Shown: piece after piece, positions 43,691 through 52,814 of the stretch
How positions within the stretch are numbered: the stretch's first letter is position 1
Layout of the letters: the number at the start of each line of letters is the position of its first letter
Program-made: the position numbers and the translations under genes
NCBI RefSeq assembly: GCF_002502735.1
Contig: NZ_DAQC01000004.1
Coordinates: 8,266-72,265, forward strand
Length of the DNA: 64,000 nucleotides
Direction: 5' to 3'
Source: Methanoregula sp. UBA64
GTDB taxonomy: Archaea; Halobacteriota; Methanomicrobia; Methanomicrobiales; Methanospirillaceae
Notes under the pieces: generated by a model
The model's input: only the letters and a program-made list of their open reading frames with translations
Told to the model about the DNA's origin: nothing
Databases searched by the model: none

Positions 43691-43700
43691 TATTTATTAA
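43691..43700 (+). promoter_or_regulatory. TATA box of tRNA-Phe
   Basis: TATTTATTAA, ending 26 bases before the mature tRNA 5' end, the standard archaeal spacing for tRNA genes. Confidence 0.6.
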
Positions 43701-43726
43701 TGTCCAGTGACAACCATTATAGTCCT

Positions 43727-43800
43727 GCCCTAGTAGCTCAGACTGGGAGAGCGCCAGACTGAAGATCTGGTTGTCCCCGGTTCAAATCCGGGCTGGGGCA
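43727..43800 (+). tRNA. tRNA-Phe (anticodon GAA)
   Basis: 74 nucleotides folding into a full cloverleaf. The acceptor stem is GCCCTAG with CTGGGGC, with one G-U. The D-arm is GCTC...GAGC, the anticodon stem CCAGA/TCTGG has loop CTGAAGA, and the T-arm is CCCGG-TTCAAAT-CCGGG. The anticodon GAA reads UUC/UUU. Discriminator base A is at the 3' end and CCA is not encoded. No intron. Confidence 0.95.
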
Positions 43801-44036
43801 CTCATTCTTTTACCATTCCTCACCCTGAAAAGCAGACGCTGTTTCCGGGCTCCGGGACGATTGTACGAAATATTTCCCGGGGAGAGGGTCTTTTTTTTTA
43901 GGATTATGTGAACCGCCCGGTTCAATTATCGGACATTTTGCCGGACTATTTTCTCTTGCGGATACGGGCATTATTTAACTGATGGCAGAAGTTCTTCTGG
44001 TAAGAACTTACCCGGCAACACCGGGGTGTACCTGCC

Positions 44037-46067
44037 ATGGATGTCATTCTCGCCGTTGTCTGCCTGGGCATTCTCACCATCGCACTCCTCTTTCTCGGGC
44101 AGCGGTTTAAGATCCCCAGCATTGTCTGTTTTCTTGTCATCGGGATGCTCGCCGGCCCATATGCACTTTCGATCGTAAGCGACCAGTCCACCATCGAGAC
44201 CATCGGCGAGATCGGCGTCATCCTCCTGCTCTTTACCATCGGCCTCGAATTTTCGTTTGAACGGCTGCTCAAGGCATGGCGTGTAGTTGTGATCGGCGGG
44301 GCGTTCCAGGTCTGCACAACCATTCTCGTTGCAGCCCTGATCCTGCACTTCCTCAATGGGGTCAGGTTCACGGAATCCATCTTTTTCGGGTTTTTAGTCT
44401 CGCTCTCCAGCACCGCTATCGTAATGAAGATCCTCCAGGACCGGGGAGAGGTCGAGACCGTCCCGGGAAGGACACTTTTAGGGATCCTCATCTTCCAGGA
44501 CCTTGCCGTCATCCCCATGATCCTCCTCACCCCGATCATGATGGGCAGCACCATCACCACGGCCTCGATCCCCTTTGAGATCGGGAAAGTCGTTGCCATC
44601 CTTGCGGTCCTGATCGTCTCCGCACACTGGGTGGTGCCCTGGGTCATGTACCGCGTGGCGAAGCAGAAGAACCGGGAACTCTTCGTCTTTACTATCGCCG
44701 GGATCTGTTTTGCGGTCGCCTGGCTCACCAACGCCGCCGGGCTCTCCTACTCCCTTGGCGCATTCATGGCGGGCCTGATCATCGGGGAATCCGAGTTCAG
44801 CATCGATGCGGTCAGCAACATCATCCCGTTCCGCGATGTCTTTGCCGCCATCTTCTTTATCTCGATCGGGATGCTCCTTGACACGAGTGCCATCCTCGCG
44901 CAGCCTTCGATCGTCATCTCCCTCCTCGCGATCATCCTTGTCGCAAAAGTGCTCACCGGCTCGGTTGCCTCGGCAATCCTCGGGATGCCGATACGGGTCT
45001 CGATCTTTGTCGGCCTTGCCCTTGCCCAGATCGGGGAATTCTCCTTTGTACTTGCGAAAAGCGGCTCGGAATCCAACCTGATGGGGACCGGGCCCTACCA
45101 GTTCTTCCTTGCCGCAGCGATCATCACGATGGCGCTGACGCCGTTTACCATGAACGCGGCCCAGCCCATAACAAACCTGATGTACCGGCTCTTCCCGGAC
45201 CGGATCAAGCGGCCGGATCCCACCAGGGAGGTAACGGGACCTGTTCAGGAAGAGCTCTCCGACCATATCGTGATCGTAGGGTACGGGATGACCGGCAAAA
45301 GCGTGGCCCGGGCCGCAGAGATCCTCGGCATCCCCTACAATGCCATCGACATGGACCCGGACGTGGTTGCACGGGAACGTCAGGCCGACAGACACCACGA
45401 GGTCATCTTCGGTGACGCCACCCACCGGGAGGTATTAGCGTACGCCGGTATAGAACGGGCGCGGGCCCTTGTGGTCGTCATCTCGGAACAGAACGTGGTC
45501 CCGGGAATCATCCACCTTGCCCGGGAGATGGCCCCGGATATCTATATCGTTGTCCGCACCCGCCATGTCAACGATGTACAGCAGCTCCTGGATCTCGGGG
45601 CCGACGAAGTGATACCGGAAGAGTTCGAGACCTCGGTCCGGATCTTCTCCCGGGTCCTTGCCAAGTATTCCCTGCCGGACAGCGATATCGATACCTTAAG
45701 AAAAGTTGTCAGGAATAACGGCTACCGGCTCTTTTCCAAAGGGCAGGCACCGGAGTCCGGACGGGTAACGAACCCGGAAAACCTGTTTGCCGGCCTCCAT
45801 ATACGGACACTCCTGCTCGCCGAAGGATCATGGGTACAGGGAAAGACCCTGCGGGAGCTCGACGCATGGAACACATATAGCGTGGGAATCCTTGCGATCC
45901 GGCGCGGCACCTCGGCAATCACTGCCCCGAACCCGGACCTCCAGCTGCAGCCGGACGATCTCCTCATCCTGTACGGTTCCGAGGAGAACATACAGAAATT
46001 CCTTCCGCAGGCAGCCGGCGAATCAGCCGTTCCCGGGAACGGTCACACCCCGGCCCCGGGGGAATAA
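44037..46067 (+). CDS. CPA2 cation:proton antiporter with RCK (TrkA-N/TrkA-C) domains, copy 1
   Basis: 676 residues. About 12 helices in residues 1-390, with the CPA2 cross-over segment GILIFQDLAVIPMI carrying Gln-Asp rather than Asp-Asp, as in electroneutral KefB/KefC-type exchangers. An RCK NAD-binding domain starts at about 408 (HIVIVGYGMTGKSVARA), and a TrkA-C domain at about 580-660 (TLLLAEGSWVQGKTLREL). Likely exports K+ or Na+ in exchange for H+, gated by a nucleotide. A close paralogue follows 105 bases later on the same strand. Confidence 0.93.
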   Translation: MDVILAVVCLGILTIALLFLGQRFKIPSIVCFLVIGMLAGPYALSIVSDQSTIETIGEIGVILLLFTIGLEFSFERLLKAWRVVVIGGAFQVCTTILVAALILHFLNGVRFTESIFFGFLVSLSSTAIVMKILQDRGEVETVPGRTLLGILIFQDLAVIPMILLTPIMMGSTITTASIPFEIGKVVAILAVLIVSAHWVVPWVMYRVAKQKNRELFVFTIAGICFAVAWLTNAAGLSYSLGAFMAGLIIGESEFSIDAVSNIIPFRDVFAAIFFISIGMLLDTSAILAQPSIVISLLAIILVAKVLTGSVASAILGMPIRVSIFVGLALAQIGEFSFVLAKSGSESNLMGTGPYQFFLAAAIITMALTPFTMNAAQPITNLMYRLFPDRIKRPDPTREVTGPVQEELSDHIVIVGYGMTGKSVARAAEILGIPYNAIDMDPDVVARERQADRHHEVIFGDATHREVLAYAGIERARALVVVISEQNVVPGIIHLAREMAPDIYIVVRTRHVNDVQQLLDLGADEVIPEEFETSVRIFSRVLAKYSLPDSDIDTLRKVVRNNGYRLFSKGQAPESGRVTNPENLFAGLHIRTLLLAEGSWVQGKTLRELDAWNTYSVGILAIRRGTSAITAPNPDLQLQPDDLLILYGSEENIQKFLPQAAGESAVPGNGHTPAPGE

Positions 46068-46172
46068 CACTCCCCGGGGGCCGGACCCCTACGGCGGCCG
46101 GTCCCGCCGGAACCTATAATATCCATCCATGGGTATACTACTTCGTATTCGCCTGAAAGGACGTGTCTTTTT

Positions 46173-48170
46173 ATGGAGCTCATGATCGCTGTCGTCTGTG
46201 TCATTGTCCTGTCCGTTGCTCTTCTCTATCTCGGCCAGCGCTTCAAGATGCCGAGCATCGTCAGTTTCCTTGTCATCGGGATGCTTGTCGGCCCCTTCGG
46301 GTTTGCGCTCATCACCGACCAGTCCGTTATCGACATGATAGGCGAGATCGGCATCATCCTTTTGCTCTTTACCATCGGCCTCGAATTCTCGTTCCAGACC
46401 CTGCTGCGTTCGTGGCGTGCGGTGATCATCGGGGGTATCGTCCAGGTCTGTACCACGATTGTCGCGATCACCGGCCTTACGCTTGCCTTTGGCATGCCGT
46501 TTAACGAGTCGCTGATCTTCGGCTTTATCGTCTCCCTTTCGAGCACGGCAATCGTGATGAAGATCCTCCAGGAGAAAGGCGAGGTCGATACGATCCAGGG
46601 AAGGACGCTTCTCGGGATTCTGATCTTCCAGGACCTCGCCATCATCCCCATGATGCTCGTTCTCCCGCTCCTTTCGGGCAGCGGGAGCGGCATCGATCTC
46701 TCTTCGGCTCCCTACCAGATCACCAAGGTCGCTGCGATCATCCTTGCGATCATCGTCCTTGGGTACTGGGTCATCCCCCGGGTACTCTTCAAGGTGGCAA
46801 AGGAGCGGAGCCGCGAGCTCTTCCTCTTTACCATCGCCGGGATCTGCATTCTCATTGCCTGGCTGACAAACGAGGCCGGGCTGTCGTACACCCTCGGCGC
46901 ATTCATCGGCGGCCTGATTGTAGGAGAATCCGATTACAATATCGATGCGCTCGGCCATATCATCCCGTTCCGCGACGTCTTTGCCGCCATCTTCTTCCTC
47001 TCGATAGGAATGCTCTTAAACACCGTAACAGTGCTCGGGAACTTCGGGTACGTAGCCCTGATCATCGCCATTATCTTTGTTGTCAAGATCGTCACCGGTG
47101 CGTTCTCTGCCCGCGTGCTCGGGATGCCGGCCCGGGTCTGCGTCTTCTGCGGCCTTGCGCTCGCCCAGATCGGGGAATTCTCGTTCGTGCTTGCCAAAAG
47201 CGGGCTCGATGCAGGGGTTATCCAGACGGGAGCCTACCAGATCTTCATTGCCGGGGCCATCGTCACCATGGCGTGTACCCCGTTTGCCATGAAGGCATCC
47301 CCGTGGGTTGTCGAGACGCTCTACCACCTCTTCCCAAAAAGGATAGCTCGGGAGAAGACCCTCCTGACGGACGAACTTTCCCCGGCAGAAGCGCTATCAA
47401 ACCACATTATCATCGCCGGGTACGGGATTACCGGAAAAAGCGTTGCCCGGGCCGCGACCCTGGCCGGCATCCCCTACCTGGTCATCGAGCTCAACCCGGA
47501 GATCATCCGGCAGGAGCGTTCCGCGTACCGCCCGAACTTTATCTTTGGCGATGCGGTAAACGAGGAGGTGCTCGAACATGCCGGCATCAGGACCGCCCGG
47601 ACCCTCATTGTCGCTGTTTCTGAAGAGGAGGCGATCCCGCGGATCATCCATACCGCCCGGCAGCTCTCCCAAAACGTCCATATCCTTGCCCGGACCCGCC
47701 ATGTGCGGAATGCCCAGAACCTGCTCGATCTCGGGGCCGACGAGGTGATCTCGGAAGAGTTCGAGTCTGCGCTCGAGATCTTCACCCGCGCCCTCAAACG
47801 CTACCAGATCCCGGAGGAGGAGGTAGTACGGATCATCGAACGGTCAAAGCGCCTGGGTAACGCCCTCTTTACCCGGTGTGCCGACACCGACCAGCACAAG
47901 AAGATCCAGAACTTCGAGACCCTCTTTAAGGCCACCCATGTCCACACGGTCCGGGTAGAACCGGGCTCCGAAGTGGAAGGAAAGACCATTGCCGATCTCC
48001 GGCTCAAAGAGCAGTATGGCATCCGCGAGTTCGGGTTCCGCCGGGGTTCCATGAAGTTTACCGAGCCGGATTCGACGGTCGAGCTCCGGGCCGGGGACAC
48101 GCTCGTCTTCTTTATCACGGACGAGAAAGCGGGAAAGATCATCCCGCTCTTTTCGGCAAAGAACGCATAA
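46173..48170 (+). CDS. CPA2 cation:proton antiporter with RCK domains, copy 2
   Basis: 665 residues, same architecture as the preceding gene: Na+/H+ exchanger domain with GILIFQDLAIIPMM, RCK-N with IIIAGYGITGKSVARAA, and TrkA-C starting near HVHTVRVEPGSEVEGKTI. The membrane parts are far more alike than the C-terminal domains, which suggests tandem duplication followed by divergence of the regulatory part. It has its own upstream TATACTAC (46134-46141) and GGAGCT-type ribosome site is weak. Probably a second ion exchanger with a different trigger. Confidence 0.93.
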   Translation: MELMIAVVCVIVLSVALLYLGQRFKMPSIVSFLVIGMLVGPFGFALITDQSVIDMIGEIGIILLLFTIGLEFSFQTLLRSWRAVIIGGIVQVCTTIVAITGLTLAFGMPFNESLIFGFIVSLSSTAIVMKILQEKGEVDTIQGRTLLGILIFQDLAIIPMMLVLPLLSGSGSGIDLSSAPYQITKVAAIILAIIVLGYWVIPRVLFKVAKERSRELFLFTIAGICILIAWLTNEAGLSYTLGAFIGGLIVGESDYNIDALGHIIPFRDVFAAIFFLSIGMLLNTVTVLGNFGYVALIIAIIFVVKIVTGAFSARVLGMPARVCVFCGLALAQIGEFSFVLAKSGLDAGVIQTGAYQIFIAGAIVTMACTPFAMKASPWVVETLYHLFPKRIAREKTLLTDELSPAEALSNHIIIAGYGITGKSVARAATLAGIPYLVIELNPEIIRQERSAYRPNFIFGDAVNEEVLEHAGIRTARTLIVAVSEEEAIPRIIHTARQLSQNVHILARTRHVRNAQNLLDLGADEVISEEFESALEIFTRALKRYQIPEEEVVRIIERSKRLGNALFTRCADTDQHKKIQNFETLFKATHVHTVRVEPGSEVEGKTIADLRLKEQYGIREFGFRRGSMKFTEPDSTVELRAGDTLVFFITDEKAGKIIPLFSAKNA

Positions 48171-48178
48171 TAAAAAAA

Positions 48179-48204
48179 CGGGGATCCTTCCCCGGATCGT
48201 TTTT
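48179..48204. terminator. Bidirectional hairpin terminator
   Basis: CGGGGA and TCCCCG arms around a TCCT loop, with seven A before and five T after, between the convergent antiporter and kinase genes. It can end transcripts from both sides. Confidence 0.55.
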
Positions 48205-49999
48205 ATGGGCGCCCGGGCTCCGGGGGATTTTTCGGGATATGCAGGGTAAACGTACTGCCCGTACCCACCGTACTTTCTACCGTGATCTCCCCGCCGTGGG
48301 CATCGATGATCTTCTTTGCAATGGCAAGCGAGAGGCCGATCCGGTCGAACTTGCGGGAGAGCTGGCCGGCATCGGGCAGCTGGAAGGGTTCGAAGATCGA
48401 TTCCTGCGCATCGGCCGGGATCCCTTCGCCGTTATCGCTGACAGAAATGTGCCAGAAGGTATCTGTGCTGTCCGTGCGCCAGGAGATGCCGATCTGGCGG
48501 GGCGGAACCGAGTACCGGATGGCATTCGAGATCACCGAATCGAGCACGATAAAGAGCCGCGGTGCATCCGCCCGGACAACCACATCGTCCGGCACGCTCA
48601 CGTCGATTGCGGCCTGTGCGGCATACCCGCTCGTCTCGATAACCGATCGGACGAGGCCGGCAAGCGGGACCGGGGCAAAGGTGAGCTGGATCTTTCCCGA
48701 ATCGAGGACGGAGAGGTCGAGCATCCGGTTGATGATCTGGCGCTCCCGGTCGGCGCTCGTCAGGCACCGTTCGAGGACCTTCCGGGCCTCGTCCGAGATC
48801 CCCCAGTCCTTGGGATCGGCAAGGAGGAGGTCGAGGTACCCGATGATGGGCTGGAGGGGGGTCCTGAGTTCGTGGGCAACGGTGGCGAGGATCCCCCGGC
48901 GGCGTTCGTTGTCCAGTTCGATCTTTGCTTCGAGGCGCTGCTTCTCGGAGGTGTCCAGCACATTGATGAGGGTTGCCGGCTGGCCGAGATGCGTTATCGG
49001 GGTGGTGGTGATCTCTGTCCGGCACGCTTCCCCGGAGGCGGTCTGGAACGAGAGCACGCTCACCACCGACCCCGCGTGCTGCTTCTCCCAGGCATCCAGG
49101 TGTTCCCGGCAGGTCAGGCGCTCGTGCCCGGCAACGAACCCGCAGAACTCCTTTCCCTGGATCTCCCGCTGGGGAACGCCCACGAACCGGCCAAATGCCG
49201 GGTTCACGTACCGGATCAGCCCTTTCTGGACGATCAGGATCCCCACCGGCGAGTTCTCGGTGAGCTGGCGGTACCGGGTCATGCTCTCGTTGACCGATTT
49301 TTCCGCAAGTTTTCTCGAATTGATGTTGACTGCCGTGCAGCTCGTCGTGGTTTTATCGAGCGGGCTCCAGGAGAGGCTCACCCAGCAGGGGGCCCCGCTG
49401 CGGGTCTTGAGCCGGGTCTCGAAGTCGCTGCTCACCGGTTCCTTTGCGATCCTATCCTGAAACCGTTCCACTTCCCCGGGGGAAAAGAGGATATCGGAGA
49501 ATGTCATGGACAGGAGTTCCTCGTCGGAGAACTGGAGCATGCCGGCAAATTTCGGGTTGTACCGCCGGATCGTGCCGCCCGCGCCGTCGAACATGACGAT
49601 CCCGAGCTGGGAGTATTCAAAGACCGTGCGGTACTGCTCTTTTTCCCGGTTGATCCGCCCGAGCTGGATCGCGATGATGACCGTTATCCCGACAAAGATC
49701 ACCGCCTGGACGGTGACTTCGAGCAGCTTTGCCACATCCGGGAAATAATAAAAGTAACCGGCTATCTCGTAGGCACAGGCGCAGATCCCCGAGACTACCA
49801 TTCCCCGGCGGGGATAGGCATAGACCGCGTAGATGAGGGGGATATAGTAGAGCTGGGCGACCAGGTTGTCGAGACCCAGCGGGAACGCTGCTATGGCCGA
49901 GCAGGTGACAAGAACAACGAAAAGGGCGATCAGGCTCCCGCGCACCAGGTTATCCCGGTCCGGAGTACCCGTCCTCTGGCGGGGAGTATGATCGGCCAT
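48203..49999 (-). CDS. Membrane PAS/PAS sensor histidine kinase
   Basis: 598 residues from MADHTPRQRTG. Residues 20-125 hold four to five hydrophobic helices (an integral sensor), then two PAS domains (EYSQLGIVMFDGAGGTIRRY; ENSPVGILIVQKGLIRYVNP in parts). The transmitter is complete: H-box VAHELRTPLQP, N-box VISNAIRYS, G1 DNGEGIP and G2 GLSLAIAKKIIDAHGG. It should autophosphorylate on the H-box His. No response regulator is adjacent, as usual in Methanomicrobiales. Contrast with the degenerate kinase at 22932-25085. Confidence 0.92.
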   Translation of the reverse strand: MADHTPRQRTGTPDRDNLVRGSLIALFVVLVTCSAIAAFPLGLDNLVAQLYYIPLIYAVYAYPRRGMVVSGICACAYEIAGYFYYFPDVAKLLEVTVQAVIFVGITVIIAIQLGRINREKEQYRTVFEYSQLGIVMFDGAGGTIRRYNPKFAGMLQFSDEELLSMTFSDILFSPGEVERFQDRIAKEPVSSDFETRLKTRSGAPCWVSLSWSPLDKTTTSCTAVNINSRKLAEKSVNESMTRYRQLTENSPVGILIVQKGLIRYVNPAFGRFVGVPQREIQGKEFCGFVAGHERLTCREHLDAWEKQHAGSVVSVLSFQTASGEACRTEITTTPITHLGQPATLINVLDTSEKQRLEAKIELDNERRRGILATVAHELRTPLQPIIGYLDLLLADPKDWGISDEARKVLERCLTSADRERQIINRMLDLSVLDSGKIQLTFAPVPLAGLVRSVIETSGYAAQAAIDVSVPDDVVVRADAPRLFIVLDSVISNAIRYSVPPRQIGISWRTDSTDTFWHISVSDNGEGIPADAQESIFEPFQLPDAGQLSRKFDRIGLSLAIAKKIIDAHGGEITVESTVGTGSTFTLHIPKNPPEPGRP

Positions 50000-50118
50000 T
50001 GACAGTCCTGCTTTTGCACCTGTTCTTATATATTGGTTCCCAAATATCACGGCCGGGCCGGGATGCCGGACCCCCCGGCCCTTACGGCGGGATATAATAC
50101 TAAAAAAGGAATACAAAG

Positions 50119-50808
50119 ATGATCTGTATGCGTCCGGTTGTGATCGTGAACGTGGCAATGAGCGCAGACGGCAAACTCTCGACCCGGGAACGCCGGCAGG
50201 TTAAGATCTCCGGGAAAGACGATTTTTCCCGCGTGGACCGGCTCAAGGCGGGCTGCGATGCCGTGATGGTCGGGATCGGCACGGTGCTTGCCGACGACCC
50301 CTCGCTCACCATAAAAAGCCCGGACCTCAAAAAGGAACGCCTGGACAGCGGCCGCCCGGAGCACCCGGTCCGGGTGGTGATCGACAGCAGGGCACGGACC
50401 CCTCCCGGGGCTTCGATCTTACATAAGGGCGACGGGCAGCGGGTGATCGCGGTCTCTGCCCGGGCAGACCCGGGGCGTGTCGAGGCCCTCAGGACAACGG
50501 CAACGGTCATTGTTGCCGGGGAAGACGAGGTGGACCTCTGCCGGGTCATGGACGAGCTCGGGAAGATGGGGATCCGGCGCCTGGTAGCGGAGGGCGGCGG
50601 AACGCTGATCGCCGGCCTGGTCCGGGCGGGCCTCGTCGACGAGCTCTATACCTACGTGGGAAGCATCGTGATCGGCGGGAAAGATGCCCCGACCCCGGCA
50701 GACGGCCCGGGCTGGACAAAAGAGACCGAGTTTGCCCGGCTCGCCCTTGCCGAAGTTACCCGGATCGACGACGGCGTTCTCCTCCACTGGACAATAAAAA
50801 CGGCATAA
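50119..50808 (+). CDS. arfC: 2,5-diamino-6-ribosylamino-pyrimidinone 5'-phosphate reductase (riboflavin/F420 pathway)
   Basis: 229 residues of RibD C-terminal (dihydrofolate-reductase-like) fold: VIVNVAMSADGKLST, DAVMVGIGTVLADDPSLT, RLVAEGGGTLIAGLVRAGLVDE and a final GVLLHWTIK. It matches the archaeal reductase that makes the ribitylamino intermediate using NADPH, the step after GTP cyclohydrolase III and its hydrolase. Products feed riboflavin and the deazaflavin of F420. ATG 50128 (MRPVVI) is an alternative start. No other pathway genes are adjacent. Confidence 0.92.
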   Translation: MICMRPVVIVNVAMSADGKLSTRERRQVKISGKDDFSRVDRLKAGCDAVMVGIGTVLADDPSLTIKSPDLKKERLDSGRPEHPVRVVIDSRARTPPGASILHKGDGQRVIAVSARADPGRVEALRTTATVIVAGEDEVDLCRVMDELGKMGIRRLVAEGGGTLIAGLVRAGLVDELYTYVGSIVIGGKDAPTPADGPGWTKETEFARLALAEVTRIDDGVLLHWTIKTA

Positions 50809-50857
50809 ACCGGTTTACTCCCCCGTTTTTCCCGGTGCCAAGCCTCATCACGGTCTA

Positions 50858-50921
50858 ATGAAAACTCTCTTTTACGTATATTGCGATCATTGTCCTTGCC
50901 GCCGTTTTTCTCCTGATTGCC
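50858..50921 (+). other. Displaced start of the permease: ATG separated by a +1 shift
   Basis: The frame of the permease is open back to 50862 and encodes a membrane helix (IAIIVLAAVFLLIAV) upstream of GTG 50922, but has no ATG, GTG or TTG. An ATG at 50858 followed by AAAA reads in the other frame. Removing one A would give MKLSFTYIAII, a normal N-terminus. Confidence 0.6.
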
Positions 50922-52115
50922 GTGCGGCAGGTCGGACGGTTCACCGTTAAGATCTGGCAGGTCATGCTCGGGGGAGCAGTAGCGGTCCTCCTCCTTGGCC
51001 AGATCGCCCCCGCCGATGCCCTTGCGGCGATAAACATCGGCGTGATGATCTTCTTGTTCGGGATGTTTATCGTGGGAGAAGCTCTCTGTAAGAGCGGGTA
51101 CCTCGACGCACTCTCCCGCCGGTTCTTCCGACACGCCCGCACCCCCGACGGGCTCCTCTTTCTCGTGATCTTCGGGTTCGGGGTACTCTCGGCACTCCTC
51201 ATGAACGATACGCTCGCGATAATCGGGACGCCGCTCGTGCTCGGGCTTGCGGCACGCTCCCGGCTCCCGGCAAAGATGCTGCTCTTTGCGCTTGCCTTTG
51301 CCATCACGACCGGGAGCGTGGCAAGCCCGATCGGGAACCCCCAGAACCTGCTCGTTGCAACGGAGAGCGGGATGACCGCACCGTTTGTCACCTTTGCGTA
51401 CTGGCTGCTCCTCCCGACCCTGGCAAGCCTTGCCGCCGCGTGGCTGGTGCTCCGCTGGTATTACCATAAGGAAGTTTCCCGGGCAGTTCCTGCCGCCGGC
51501 GACCCGGCACCGGTCGCCGTTCCCGACCCGGCGCTCACCCGGATCGTGAAATGCTCGCTTGCGATCATCCTCGTCCTTGCCGGGGCAAACATAGCAGCAT
51601 CGCTTTTGACCGGCGGCATCGTGGTCCCGCTGCCCCTGATCGGGCTTGCCGCCGCACTCCCGATCCTCATCTTCTCGTGCGAGCGGGTATCTGTCCTCAA
51701 GGCCATCGACTGGTGCACGCTCGTCTTCTTTGCGGCAATGTTTGTCTTAATGGCCGCCGTCTGGCAGACCGGCTTTTTCCAGTCGGTTACCGGTGCCGGG
51801 GCGGTCGCCTCGGTCCCTGCGATCCTCGGAATGAGCGTTATTATCAGCCAGTTCATCTCGAACGTGCCCTTTGTCGCACTCTTCCAGCCGCTCATCCTTG
51901 CGGCCGGCGGAACGACCGCACAGCTCATGGCCCTTGCCGCCGGGAGCACGATCGCGGGGAACCTTACGATCCTCGGCGCGGCAAGCAACGTGATCATCAT
52001 CCAACAGGCCGAGGCCCGGGGGGAGACCCTGACATTCTGGGAGTTTGCGAAGATCGGCGTGCCGCTGACCATAATCCAGGTCGGGATCTATGCGGTGTGG
52101 TTGTGGGTGATCTGA
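50922..52115 (+). CDS. SLC13/ArsB-type permease (NhaD/citrate-transporter superfamily)
   Basis: At least 397 residues with about ten helices. Ion-transporter-superfamily features include LLMNDTLAIIGTPLVLGL and ASPIGNPQNLLVATESGMT, the GNP/GTP-like re-entrant loops, and SNVPFVALFQPLILAAG in the second half. Substrate may be a dicarboxylate, sulfate, arsenite or Na+. As annotated from GTG 50922 the first helix would be lost. The helix is encoded just upstream but separated from the only ATG by an apparent one-base insertion (50861-50864), so the gene may be frameshifted or the base may be an error. Confidence 0.85.
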   Translation: MRQVGRFTVKIWQVMLGGAVAVLLLGQIAPADALAAINIGVMIFLFGMFIVGEALCKSGYLDALSRRFFRHARTPDGLLFLVIFGFGVLSALLMNDTLAIIGTPLVLGLAARSRLPAKMLLFALAFAITTGSVASPIGNPQNLLVATESGMTAPFVTFAYWLLLPTLASLAAAWLVLRWYYHKEVSRAVPAAGDPAPVAVPDPALTRIVKCSLAIILVLAGANIAASLLTGGIVVPLPLIGLAAALPILIFSCERVSVLKAIDWCTLVFFAAMFVLMAAVWQTGFFQSVTGAGAVASVPAILGMSVIISQFISNVPFVALFQPLILAAGGTTAQLMALAAGSTIAGNLTILGAASNVIIIQQAEARGETLTFWEFAKIGVPLTIIQVGIYAVWLWVI

Positions 52116-52241
52116 TGAGCGTGTTTTTCTGTGCGTTGCAACAAAGACGAATCGTTCCGGCGGGATCAGCGCTACAAGGTTAGTAGAGATTTGCGATGAG
52201 TATTCGTGAGGTATTTTAAGAGAGATGACACGGTAATTTTA

Positions 52242-52460
52242 TTACCAATAATCGGGTTGAATCTCAACTGTTTGTGCAGGCCATTTGATAAGTTCTAGAG
52301 CCGAAAAATTCGGCCGGAAGGAGAAATATTTCTCACAATTCTCAACCGTTGCGGTCGTGACAGTGATCTTGTCGAAAGCATTATCATAGACTATGAGATC
52401 TCCCATATGGCGAACATTGAAAAACGACGGAAAGTAAAACAGAAACTTGCACTTTTCCAT
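52242..52460 (-). CDS. Small AT-rich open frame of uncertain reality
   Basis: 72 residues, with an aromatic-rich N-terminus (FLFYFPSFFNVRH) and DLIVYDNAFDKITVTTATV. No ribosome site is visible; a TGATATATG just upstream could be a TATA for a leaderless message only if the start is further in. It lies in the AT-rich 52.1-53.3 kb island. The region 52116-52550 holds nothing else I can support. Confidence 0.3.
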   Translation of the reverse strand: MEKCKFLFYFPSFFNVRHMGDLIVYDNAFDKITVTTATVENCEKYFSFRPNFSALELIKWPAQTVEIQPDYW

Positions 52461-52550
52461 ACATATATCAAAACGGTAAGGACAGTTTCCGCAGAACCAT
52501 AATCATTTGAAGGGAAAACCCGATGCACTGGCTCATAGAGGTGTCAATCG

Positions 52551-52760
52551 ATGAAAAGAATCCGTGAATACAAAAAACACATTAATGTGTTCACAAAGAC
52601 ATTAGGCCCGGTTGACATAGCCCGTTTTATCCAAGGCTATGAAACCGACAGCGAAGAATATACCAAAAAGCGTTATGAATAACTGCCCGATAATATCAAT
52701 AATGTGAAAAGGAGCCTGATCGAACGGCAGAAAAAACGCAACACAACGACGCAGATCTGA
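52551..52760 (+). pseudogene. Small AT-rich gene interrupted by in-frame stop
   Basis: ATG 52551 follows a strong GAGGTG ribosome site. The first part encodes 43 residues (containing VFTKTLGPVDIARFIQGYE) and ends at TAA 52680. The same frame continues open for 25 more codons, Lys/Arg rich, to TGA 52758. Small proteins with a GP..xxRFIQxYE..xxxYTK pattern occur next to toxin-antitoxin genes, from memory, and usually run past this point, so the TAA looks like a disabling mutation. It could instead be a genuine 43-residue protein. Confidence 0.5.
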
Positions 52761-52802
52761 TGAAGCGACCCCTCATTAGGAGGGGGCTGAAACTATTGAA
52801 CT

Positions 52803-52814
52803 GCACTTAAGTGC
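52803..52814. promoter_or_regulatory. Palindrome at the nucleotidyltransferase start
   Basis: GCACTTAAGTGC, a perfect 12-base palindrome whose GTG (52811) is the predicted start codon. A likely operator site for autorepression of a toxin-antitoxin pair, or a 5' hairpin masking the start. Confidence 0.45.

Noticed and set aside
44478..45425. 315-residue minus-strand frame opposite the first CPA2 antiporter
   Set aside because: Asp/Gly/Arg-rich antisense translation; the plus strand has a clear full-length family match.
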